Positions 1 to 5,228 of a stretch of DNA of 5,228 bases are shown one piece after another; position 1 is the first letter of the stretch, and each line of letters begins with the position of its first letter. The stretch spans positions 1 through 5,228 of the forward strand of contig CALFMN010000095.1 in assembly GCA_937879875.1 (NCBI GenBank), given 5' to 3'. Made by a program: the position numbers and the translations under genes. The notes beneath the pieces are model-generated. The model was given only the letters and a program-made list of their open reading frames with translations, did no database searches and was not told where the DNA came from. Source of the stretch: an uncultured Chloroflexota bacterium (GTDB taxonomy: Bacteria; Chloroflexota; Dehalococcoidia; CAUJGQ01).

Positions 1-47
1 ACGGCGCGACAGGCTCAACTGCAAATATGTGTTAGGCATGTCGTGGC

Positions 48-51
48 GAGG
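48..51 (+). promoter_or_regulatory. Shine-Dalgarno GAGG for the lipoprotein GTG start
   Basis: GAGG at 48-51 stands 8 nt before a GTG at 60. The in-frame ATG at 81 has no comparable purine run upstream, so the GTG is the better start. With it, the signal peptide gains an arginine near its N-terminus (VALRGYTMLLRG), which is usual for exported proteins. No -10/-35 pair could be assigned in the 47 bases to its left. Confidence 0.45.
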
Positions 52-59
52 TTTCGAAC

Positions 60-550
60 GTGGCTCTCCGCGGTTACACCATGCTGCTGCGCGGGCTCAT
101 GCTCAGTGCCTGCGCTGTGCCGCTGCTGGCGACAGGCTGCGGCGGTTGCGACGCGGGGCTCACCCGACGCTCGACGTCAGCGGTCACTGCCCGCCGAACG
201 CGAAGTGCCTCCCGCCGGTCGCGACGCTGCAGTCCAGCGTCGTGGCCTCCGTCGCGGACAGCACGTCGACGAGCCACGGCGTGATCGCCAGCGGCAGCGG
301 CTCTCGCCCGGCGCGCGAGCTGACGCTGACGCTGCGGACGACCGCTCAGGCGCCGGATCGGGTTATCGTCAACGAGACCAGCTCGGTGCGCAGAACGAAT
401 GGCACCCTGGGCACGCTGGACGACCTGCAGCCGGGAGTCACGATTCGTGCCACCGGCTACGTTGCTGCCCCGTATGGGATGACGATTGCTGCAAGGAGCA
501 TGAGCATTCTCCGCACGGCGAGTACGCCGCGGCCGGCCGTGAGTCCCTGA
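60..550 (+). pseudogene. Putative secreted lipoprotein with DUF5666-like domain, frameshifted
   Basis: The gene appears to encode a small lipoprotein of about 163 residues, anchored outside the cytoplasmic membrane. From the GTG at 60 the frame gives a signal peptide (VALRGYTMLLRG, hydrophobic LMLSACAVPLLATG) ending in a lipobox-like LLATGC, with the candidate lipidated Cys at codon 138-140. Soon after GGCDAG this frame turns into arginine/serine-rich nonsense. The plausible mature protein continues one frame over from about 158: HPTLDVSGHCPPNAKC, then beta-rich sequence with LTLTLRTTAQAPDRVIV, SSVRRTNGTLGTLDDLQPG and VTIRATGYVAAP, ending at TGA 548-550. The pattern 'strand - NGTLGTLDDLQPGVTIRATG - strand' resembles the OB-fold-like DUF5666 family. 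That assignment is from memory and tentative. One extra G in the GGGG run at 155-158 would join the halves as DAGAHPTLD. Function is unknown. It is either a decayed gene or a consensus error. It converges on the WapI-like gene. Confidence 0.6.
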
Positions 551-603
551 GGCGCATCATCGGCCGCTCGACGCCGTCGCTCAGCGCGGCGGCTGGCTCG
601 GTT

Positions 604-617
604 CGCCTGCGGAGGCG
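604..617. terminator. Small hairpin in the convergent gap, weak terminator candidate
   Basis: CGCCT at 604-608 and AGGCG at 613-617 form a perfect 5-bp GC stem with a 4-nt loop. It lies 4 nt past the stop codon of the minus-strand WapI-like gene and about 54 nt past the lipoprotein stop. No T-run follows on either strand, so intrinsic termination is doubtful. The rest of the 551-621 gap holds nothing I can name. Confidence 0.2.
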
Positions 618-621
618 CTGG

Positions 622-1127
622 CTACCGACGAACCGGGAATCGCACGAGTTCCGCGTCGAGAGCGTCAGCAAAGTTCCCGATGCCTGCCAGGCCCGGCGTG
701 AAATCGATGACGACATCATCCGCGTCTGCCTCGGCAGGGGAATCCTTCGGCCGTGCGAACGGCAGACCGGGCGGGCGATACTCGAGCTGGAAGAGCACCC
801 GCAGACGCAGTGACTCGCCCGCGCCAAACGCCTCGAACTGGATATCAGGCTCTGTCACGGTGAACACCCGCTCCTGCGGCTCGTCGCCCGTGGACAGCGC
901 TCGGCACCATTCCACGAGTGCTCGTAGCTCCCATGTCATGAAGCAGGGATGGGTTGCACCCACTGCCTGGCGCCGTCCTCAACGGCGATACACACATTCA
1001 CCCAGTTCGCATCGGACTGCTCCCACGGCATGCCGGGGTAGGCCGCGTTCAGCTCCTCCACGGTCATCTCGTAGCTGACCGGCTCGAAGTCCAGTGACCT
1101 ACCTGCTGGTCCGCTGAGCCGTGCCAA
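622..1127 (-). pseudogene. WapI-family immunity-like protein, frameshifted
   Basis: Two overlapping minus-strand frames together give a protein of about 168 residues. The first half (TTG at 1127 to TGA at 936-938) contains LDFEPVSYEMT and DANWVNVCIAVEDGARQWVQ. The second half continues CFMTWELRALVEWCRAL, then FTVTEPDIQFEAFG, LRLRVLFQLEYRPPG, VVIDFTP and ends near ALDAELVRFPVRR, stop TAG at 622-624. The order 'NW-hydrophobic strand-aromatic / WEL..L..W / f..tEP...fe / L...f..E.rPp' matches my recollection of WapI-family immunity proteins, which protect against contact-dependent toxins. A solitary orphan copy is also possible. Neither half alone covers the domain. One extra base in the CCC run read from 953-951 joins them as WVQPHPCFMTWEL. 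No toxin gene is in view. It lies 66 bp downstream of the oxidoreductase on the same strand and could be read through from it. Confidence 0.6.
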
Positions 1128-1134
1128 TCTGGAA

Positions 1135-1138
1135 CCTC
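1135..1138 (-). promoter_or_regulatory. Shine-Dalgarno GAGG supporting the TTG start of the WapI-like gene
   Basis: On the minus strand GAGG lies 7 nt before the TTG at 1127-1125, a normal spacing. The frame is open all the way back to the oxidoreductase stop at 1194-1196, but that stretch has no ATG or GTG in frame. The TTG is therefore the only reasonable initiator seen. A purine-rich AGGTAGG further in has no start codon after it at a suitable distance. Confidence 0.35.
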
Positions 1139-1161
1139 GCGCTGTCTCTGAGTCGCGACAC

Positions 1162-1191
1162 GCGATTCGTGACGTGTCTTCAACGAATCGC
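1162..1191. terminator. Perfect 9-bp inverted repeat directly after the oxidoreductase stop
   Basis: GCGATTCGT at 1162-1170 and ACGAATCGC at 1183-1191 are exact reverse complements separated by 12 nt. On the minus strand the hairpin begins 2 nt after the oxidoreductase TAG. There is no U-tract behind it, so it may be a 3'-end stabilising hairpin, a weak terminator or an operator for the WapI-like gene. A further 8-bp palindrome, GTCGCGAC, lies at 1152-1159. Confidence 0.4.
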
Positions 1192-1193
1192 CC

Positions 1194-4100
1194 CTACACC
1201 TGCCATTGGCTGTCACCTGTAACCAATAACCTGTCACCGATCGCGGCGGCCTGCTCGCGGAACTTCGCCACGTTGGCGAGCTTGATCTGCTCGTAGCCGC
1301 GGATCTGGTCGGGCAGCTCGGCCAGTGCTACGGCGTCGGCATGGGTTTCCGGCGCCAGCGTTTCGAGCGCTCGTTCGATCAGCGCGCGGTATTCGGCGAT
1401 CAGGGCGCGTTCGGTGCGGCGGACTTCGGCGTAGCCAAACACGTCGAGTGGCGTGCCGCGCAGGGCTTTGGCCGCTTTGAGGCCGTGCATCGCCGGCGTG
1501 AACCAGGGGCCGAGCGTGATCTTGTGCTTGAGGCCCAGCGCACGCAGCAGCGGCGGATGCAGGTTCCACGCGGTTTTCACGTCCGCGCCGAACTGCGCCC
1601 GCAGCGCCGCGCGTTGCGCCGGGTCGAGCTGCAGGCGGGCCACCTCGTACTCGTCTTTGTAGGCCATCAGCTTGTAGAGATAGCCGGCCACCGCCTCGGC
1701 CAGCGCGGTTCTGCCGGGTGTGCGCTGCGCCTCGGCCCGCGCTACGCGCGTCACGAAGCGCACATACTCCGCGGCGTACGCCTTGTCCTGATAGGCGATC
1801 AGGTCGGGCACGCGCACTTCCAGCAGCCGGCGCAACTCGCCCGTGGCGCGGCTCGCTTCGATCAGGCGTCGGGCGGCGGGGTGCATCGGCGCCGGCTCCG
1901 GCTCAGCCGGCGCGGCCTGCTTCAGCGCCGCCTCGACCTGCGCCCGCTCGGCCACCCAGGTGCGGCCCCACTGGAACGCGGCGAGATTCATCTCAACCGC
2001 CGCGCCGTTGAGCCGGATCGCCCGCTCGATGCTCGCCAGCGCGATCGGCACGGCGCCAGCCTGCCAGGCCGCGCCCAGCGTCAGCAGGTTCGCCGGCATG
2101 TTGGTGCCGAACAGCGCCTCGCTGAGCGCCTGCGCGTCGAGATAGACGTTCGCGTCTTTGCGCGTCGCCGCCTCGATGCTGCGGATCATCCCGGCCAGCG
2201 CCGGGAACTGCACGGCGGTATTTGTCACCATCTGTCCAGTGGCAACCTGGCTGGTGGAGACGACGGCGACCGTGCGCCGCGGGTCGGCCTTCGCCAGGTT
2301 CTGCGGCGCGCAGGCGACGAGCAGGTCGAAGCCGAGATAGAGGTCGGCGCCGCCGGCCGAGAGCTTGGCCGTCTCCATTGGCTGACTGCTGAGCCGCAGG
2401 TTGGAGACGACGGGGCCACCCTTCTGGCTAAGTCCGGTCTGGTCCAGCCCCCAGACGTGCTTGCCGTCGAGTCGCGCCGCGGTGCCGAGGATCTGGTTGA
2501 CCGTGACGACGCCCGTGCCGCCGATGCCCAGCATGTGTAGCGCCCAGCCGTCCGCGGGCACGATCGGCGTGGGTTCGGGGAGGATTGACGGTGGAACCGG
2601 GGTGGGGGTGGCTTTGCGGGCGCCGCGGCCCCCATCCCCCGGTTGATTTCTGTGCCCCCAATAATAGGGGAAGGGGAGTTTTCGGCTGCGTTTGCGCACA
2701 AGCTCCCCTCGCCCAGGATTGGGAGAGGGGCCGGGGGTGAGGGCCGAGCGGCCGGGCGTAATCGTCAGAAACGCCGGGCAGTCGCCCTTCAGACACGAGT
2801 AGTCCTTGTTGCAGGAGGCCTGGTGGATGGCGGTCTTGCGGCCGAACTCGGTTTCGATCGGCTGCACGCTGAGGCAGTTCGATTCGTGGCCGCAGTCGCC
2901 GCAGCCTTCGCAGACGCGCTCGTTGATGAACAGCCGCTCCGGCGGTTCGTCGAGCTTGCCGCGTTTGCGCAGCCGCCGCTTCTCCGCCGCGCACTGCTGG
3001 TCGTGGATCAGCACCGTCACGCCCGCGATCTTCGCCAGCGCTTCCTGCGCCTCGACGATGCGCTCGCGCGGCCAGACCTCGGCAATGGCGGCAAGGCGCA
3101 CACCGCGGTATTTCTCCGGCTCGTCGCTGGTGACGATGATGCGCTGCACGCCCTCGGCTTCGAGCCGCCGCGTGAGCGCGGGCACGGGCAGCATGCCGAC
3201 GGCGTCCTGCCCGCCGGTCATCGCCACGGCGGCGTTGTAGAGCACCTTGTAGGTGATGTTGACGCCACTGGCCACAGCGAAGTTGAGCGCCATCTGGCCC
3301 GAGTGAAACAGTGTGCCGTCGCCCACGTTCTGAAAGATGTGCCGCGTCTCGGTGAAGGGTGCGGCGCCCACCCACTGCGAGCCTTCGCCGCCCATCTGTG
3401 TGATGCCCAGGATCTCGCCGAACGTACCGGTGTCCATCCACAGCCCCATGCTGTGGCAGCCGATGCCGGCGCCGACGAAGCTGCCCTCCGGCGCCAGATT
3501 ACTGGTGTTGTGCGGGCAGCCGGAGCAGTAGTACGGCGTGCGCGCCAGCGAGATCACGGCGGGCAGCGCCGCGGCGCCATCCAGTTCGCGCAGCCGCCGA
3601 TCGACGCTGGGAATCTCCAGCCGCCGCAGCCGCGACGCGACCGCGCGGGCGACGATCTCGGCGTCCAGCTCGCCGTTGCTCGGCACCAGCGGCCGGCCTT
3701 CTTCGTCCGTCTTGCCGAGAATCTGCGGCCGGTCGGGCAGGCTGTAGAGCGCATCCTTCAGAAACAGTTCGAGGAAGGCGCGCTTCTCCTCGATCACCAG
3801 CACCTCGCGCAGGCCGGCGGCGAACTGTCGCGCCGCGTCGCGCGTGAAGGGGAAGAGCATGCCGACCTTGAACAGCCGCACGCCGCAGCGGTTCAGCGCC
3901 GTGTCGTCCAGCCCCAGCTCGTCCAGCGCCTGGCGCAGGTCGGCGTAGGTCTTGCCGGCGGCGACGATGCCCAGCCAGTCGTTCGGGCCGGAGACGGTGA
4001 TGCGGTTGAGCCGGTTCTCTTCGGCGTAGCGCCGCGCCAGCTCCAGCCGCGCGTTGTGCAGCGTGCGCTCCATCTCCAAATTGTGCGGCGGCAGCAGGCG

Positions 4101-4838
4101 CCAGCCCTGCTGCGGCGTGTAGGGCCGGCCGTCCAGCTCGACCGTGGGAATGACCGGTGCGATGCGCTCCGGCGAAACCTCGGCCGTGCCGGCGCTGTCG
4201 GCGACGTTGGTGACGAACTTCATCGCCGTCCACAGGCCGCTGGCGCGGGAGAGCGCGAAGGCGTGCAAGCCGAGGTCGAGCACCTCCTGCACCGTGCCCG
4301 GATAGACGATCGGCATGAGTGCGTCGTAGAAGGCGATCGTCGAGTCGCTGGGCAGGGTCGAGGATTTGCTGTTGGGATCGTCGCCGCCGAGCGCGATCAC
4401 GCCGCCGTTCTTGCCTACACCGGCATGGTTCGCGTGCTTGAACACGTCGCCGGTGCGGCCCACGCCGGGGCCTTTGCCGTACCAGATGCCGAGCACGCCG
4501 TCGTACTTCGCGCCGGGATAGCTGCCGGCGAGCTGACTGCCGTAGACGGCGGTTGCCGCGTTCTCTTCGTTCAAGCCGGGCTGATGTACGACATGGTGCT
4601 CGTCAAGCAGCCGCCTGTTGCGGTCCAACTCGATGTCGTAGCCGCCGAGCGGCGAGCCGCGGTAGCCGGAGATGAACGTCGCGGTGCGCAGGCCGCGGCG
4701 CGCGTCGGCGCGGTGCTGGTCAAGCGGCAGCCGCACCAGCGCCTGGATGCCGGTTAGATAGATGTGTCCGTTTTCCAGCGCGTACTTGTCGTCCAGCGAG
4801 AAGCGGTCGAGCAGCGGCAGATCGAGGGATCTGGTCAT
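1194..4838 (-). CDS. Indolepyruvate ferredoxin oxidoreductase, fused single-chain type
   Basis: This cytoplasmic enzyme should oxidatively decarboxylate aryl pyruvates (indolepyruvate, phenylpyruvate) with CoA to aryl-acetyl-CoA and CO2, passing electrons to ferredoxin. Substrate is inferred from the family. It has 1214 residues. Residues 1-220 form the pyrimidine-side thiamine diphosphate domain, with GYRGSPLGG at 58-66 and GLNEENAAT at 88-96. Residues 430-560 form the cofactor-binding domain, with CSGCPHN at 438-444 and GDG at 506-508 followed after 26 residues by N535. A ferredoxin-like module carries C643, C646, C649, C655, C676, C682 and C687. The gamma-type domain starts at GIGGTG 771-776 and runs through LSQKGGPV to about 980. 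The C-terminal part matches DUF6537 (YLYKLMAYKDEYEVAR, HPPLLRALGLKHK). ATG at 4838 has GAGG 7 nt upstream. The protein is about 40 residues longer than relatives as I recall them, explained by a repeat insertion near 696-736. The last 14 residues also derive partly from a repeat. No separate iorB or aromatic pathway gene is visible. Confidence 0.93.
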   Translation of the reverse strand: MTRSLDLPLLDRFSLDDKYALENGHIYLTGIQALVRLPLDQHRADARRGLRTATFISGYRGSPLGGYDIELDRNRRLLDEHHVVHQPGLNEENAATAVYGSQLAGSYPGAKYDGVLGIWYGKGPGVGRTGDVFKHANHAGVGKNGGVIALGGDDPNSKSSTLPSDSTIAFYDALMPIVYPGTVQEVLDLGLHAFALSRASGLWTAMKFVTNVADSAGTAEVSPERIAPVIPTVELDGRPYTPQQGWRLLPPHNLEMERTLHNARLELARRYAEENRLNRITVSGPNDWLGIVAAGKTYADLRQALDELGLDDTALNRCGVRLFKVGMLFPFTRDAARQFAAGLREVLVIEEKRAFLELFLKDALYSLPDRPQILGKTDEEGRPLVPSNGELDAEIVARAVASRLRRLEIPSVDRRLRELDGAAALPAVISLARTPYYCSGCPHNTSNLAPEGSFVGAGIGCHSMGLWMDTGTFGEILGITQMGGEGSQWVGAAPFTETRHIFQNVGDGTLFHSGQMALNFAVASGVNITYKVLYNAAVAMTGGQDAVGMLPVPALTRRLEAEGVQRIIVTSDEPEKYRGVRLAAIAEVWPRERIVEAQEALAKIAGVTVLIHDQQCAAEKRRLRKRGKLDEPPERLFINERVCEGCGDCGHESNCLSVQPIETEFGRKTAIHQASCNKDYSCLKGDCPAFLTITPGRSALTPGPSPNPGRGELVRKRSRKLPFPYYWGHRNQPGDGGRGARKATPTPVPPSILPEPTPIVPADGWALHMLGIGGTGVVTVNQILGTAARLDGKHVWGLDQTGLSQKGGPVVSNLRLSSQPMETAKLSAGGADLYLGFDLLVACAPQNLAKADPRRTVAVVSTSQVATGQMVTNTAVQFPALAGMIRSIEAATRKDANVYLDAQALSEALFGTNMPANLLTLGAAWQAGAVPIALASIERAIRLNGAAVEMNLAAFQWGRTWVAERAQVEAALKQAAPAEPEPAPMHPAARRLIEASRATGELRRLLEVRVPDLIAYQDKAYAAEYVRFVTRVARAEAQRTPGRTALAEAVAGYLYKLMAYKDEYEVARLQLDPAQRAALRAQFGADVKTAWNLHPPLLRALGLKHKITLGPWFTPAMHGLKAAKALRGTPLDVFGYAEVRRTERALIAEYRALIERALETLAPETHADAVALAELPDQIRGYEQIKLANVAKFREQAAAIGDRLLVTGDSQWQV
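1211..1238. repeat. Four tandem heptamers at the 3' end of the oxidoreductase gene
   Basis: Read on the plus strand the units are TGTCACC, TGTAACC, AATAACC and TGTCACC, back to back with no spacer. On the minus strand they code for oxidoreductase residues 1201-1210 (GDRLLVTGDS), just before the final QWQV and stop. Four units make 28 nt, not a multiple of three, so their gain would have moved the stop codon. Expected family sequence seems to end around FREQAAAI, so the repeat probably replaced the original terminus. The array resembles the degenerate heptanucleotide repeats reported from several bacterial groups, but I cannot assign it to a named family. Confidence 0.65.
2627..2745. repeat. 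Nested palindromic repeat element inserted in frame in the oxidoreductase gene
   Basis: The ends are imperfect inverted repeats: GGCCCCCATCCCCCGG at 2627-2642 and CCGGGGGTGAGGGCC at 2731-2745. Inside, AGGGGAG at 2672-2678 pairs perfectly with CTCCCCT at 2703-2709 around a 24-nt centre. Each arm also has a small hairpin of its own (CCCC/GGGG at 2656-2670; CCC/GGG at 2712-2723). On the minus strand it is translated as part of the oxidoreductase, giving ALTPGPSPNPGRGE and then LPFPYYWGHRNQPGDGG. Peptides of the LTPGPSP type recur, from memory, in predicted proteins of many high-GC genomes and mark a mobile palindromic repeat rather than a domain. A 6-bp GCGGCC at 2625-2630 and 2748-2753 flanks it and may be a target duplication. 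No transposase is encoded, so it must be mobilised, if at all, in trans. Confidence 0.8.
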
Positions 4839-4918
4839 AGCGTGGCCTCGTCGGACAGCGTGGCCGCGGCGGCCGGCCGAATGGTATCTGCCACTCTACC
4901 ATTCGGCGTGGCCCTCAT
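4835..4918 (-). CDS. Possible 27-codon leader ORF overlapping the oxidoreductase start
   Basis: An ATG at 4918 opens a 27-codon frame (MRATPNGRVADTIRP...SDEATL) whose TGA at 4837-4835 overlaps the oxidoreductase ATG as ATGA, an arrangement that often couples translation. AGGAG precedes the ATG by only 3 nt, which is closer than ideal. The peptide is alanine-rich at its C-terminal half, has no run of aromatic residues that would suggest attenuation by Trp, Phe or Tyr codons, and matches nothing I know. The 10-bp inverted repeat at 4877-4906 lies wholly inside it, so ribosome passage would open that hairpin. At this GC content a frame of this length can easily arise by chance, so support is limited. 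Confidence 0.25.
   Translation of the reverse strand: MRATPNGRVADTIRPAAAATLSDEATL
4846..4849 (-). promoter_or_regulatory. Shine-Dalgarno GAGG for the oxidoreductase
   Basis: GAGG read on the minus strand lies 7 nt upstream of the ATG at 4838, which supports that start codon. It falls inside GGCCACGCT-related sequence that occurs twice here (AGCGTGGCC on the plus strand at 4839-4847 and 4857-4865). Confidence 0.55.
4877..4906. promoter_or_regulatory. Perfect 10-bp inverted repeat, candidate operator upstream of the oxidoreductase
   Basis: CCGAATGGTA at 4877-4886 and TACCATTCGG at 4897-4906 are exact reverse complements with a 10-nt spacer, so the half-site centres are 20 bp apart, about two helical turns. 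It lies 39-68 bp before the oxidoreductase ATG, a usual place for a repressor site. It is less GC-rich than its surroundings. It could instead act in RNA as a 10-bp stem masking or exposing the start region. No T-run follows it, so it is not a standard terminator. The protein that would bind it is unknown and no regulator gene is in the window. Confidence 0.5.
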
Positions 4919-5079
4919 CCTCTCCTGTGCGTTGGAAGTCTCCGACGGTTGCGCTGCGCTCTGGCTCTCCCATACACGCGCGGTCTGGAGATCTGCCGCG
5001 TTCTACGAGCGTATGAGAGAGAAGGGGGCGATCGTTGACAGGATGCGCGGGGCGCTGGCGGGTGAGCGCAGCCCCGTTG

Positions 5080-5099
5080 GGCGCGTCACGACGCGCGCC
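5080..5099. repeat. Compact GC-rich palindrome
   Basis: GGCGCG at 5080-5085 pairs with CGCGCC at 5094-5099 over an 8-nt loop. An alternative pairing of GCGCGTC (5081-5087) with GACGCGC (5090-5096) leaves only 2 nt between. No T-run follows. It may be a DNA-binding site, part of a dispersed repeat or chance in GC-rich sequence. Confidence 0.3.
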
Positions 5100-5193
5100 T
5101 ACATGCCCGGCGTATGGCGCCATGAGCGGGATTCAGCGCCGCACGAGGCAATGGCCGGGGCGCGTTGCCCGCGCTGGGTAGCTCGACGCCGCC

Positions 5194-5217
5194 CCGGATC
5201 GCTTCACGCCGGATCGC
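5194..5217. repeat. 9-bp direct repeat CCGGATCGC
   Basis: CCGGATCGC occurs at 5194-5202 and again at 5209-5217, a spacing of 15 bp start to start. It lies at the window edge, so further copies could continue outside. Its role is unknown. Confidence 0.3.
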
Positions 5218-5228
5218 CCCTTGTATGT

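Larger units (their letters stand above)
4919..5228. other. 310-bp stretch upstream of the oxidoreductase with no convincing gene
   Basis: Open frames on both strands here are short, arginine/serine/proline-rich and lack a ribosome site or recognisable family. The longest minus-strand frame (4896-5123, 75 codons) contains MGEPERSATVGDFQRTGEDE, which I cannot place. The stretch contains a compact GC palindrome at 5080-5099 and a 9-bp direct repeat near its right edge. The promoter of the oxidoreductase should lie in or just left of it, but I could not assign a -35/-10 pair. Confidence 0.4.

Noticed and set aside
693..752. tRNA or other structured RNA gene in the left half
   Set aside because: No cloverleaf, GTTC-type T-loop with matching arms, or rRNA-like stretch was seen in this part or elsewhere in the window.
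43..813. 256-codon open frame on the plus strand covering the lipoprotein and the left part of the WapI-like gene
   Set aside because: Its translation is Arg/Ser/Cys-rich without domain signal and crosses two better supported genes on opposite strands.
680..1078. 132-codon open frame on the plus strand
   Set aside because: It is the antisense of the WapI-like gene, with Ser/Arg/Pro-rich low-information sequence.
1341..2540. 399-codon open frame on the plus strand
   Set aside because: It lies opposite the gamma and C-terminal parts of the oxidoreductase and has arginine-heavy shadow composition with no recognisable motif.
2627..2745. CRISPR or insertion-sequence interpretation of the palindromic element
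   Set aside because: There is one copy, no regular spacers and no transposase frame. A small non-autonomous palindromic repeat fits better.
2643..4757. 704-codon open frame on the plus strand
   Set aside because: It is antisense to the well-supported oxidoreductase, is rich in Arg, Ala, Val and His as expected for a GC-rich shadow frame, and shows no domain.
4896..5123. 75-codon minus-strand frame upstream of the oxidoreductase
   Set aside because: It has no ribosome site, no family resemblance, and an Arg/Pro/His-rich composition; the start region overlaps a palindrome. Kept only as a note in the non-coding stretch.

Overview
The window is GC-rich bacterial DNA dominated by one long gene on the minus strand. 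That gene (1194-4838) encodes a single-chain indolepyruvate ferredoxin oxidoreductase in which thiamine-diphosphate, iron-sulfur and gamma modules are fused. The GC bias, the GTG and TTG starts, and a repeat that translates to an 'LTPGPSP'-type peptide suggest a soil or metagenomic high-GC bacterium, possibly Chloroflexota. This placement rests on recall and is weak.

Layout from left to right. At 60-550 (+) lies a short lipoprotein gene whose signal peptide and mature domain are in different frames. A 71-bp convergent gap follows. At 622-1127 (-) is a gene resembling WapI-family immunity proteins, again split by a one-base frame change. A 66-bp gap with a strong inverted repeat separates it from the oxidoreductase stop codon. 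The oxidoreductase fills 1194-4838 (-). Its upstream side (4839-4918) holds a perfect 10-bp inverted repeat and a possible 27-codon leader ORF whose stop overlaps the oxidoreductase ATG. From 4919 to 5228 I see no convincing gene.

The most unusual feature is that the oxidoreductase gene has taken up repeats without losing its frame. A roughly 120-bp nested palindromic element sits in the linker between the ferredoxin-like and gamma modules and is bounded by a 6-bp direct repeat exactly 41 codons apart. In addition, four tandem 7-mers form the last residues of the protein. Both small genes to the left need one extra base in a short G or C run to be restored, which could mean real decay or consensus errors.

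The three genes do not form an obvious pathway. The oxidoreductase probably works alone in 2-oxo acid (aryl pyruvate) oxidation with ferredoxin as electron acceptor. The WapI-like gene lies downstream of it on the same strand but has no visible toxin partner. I found no clear case for a new multi-gene system here.
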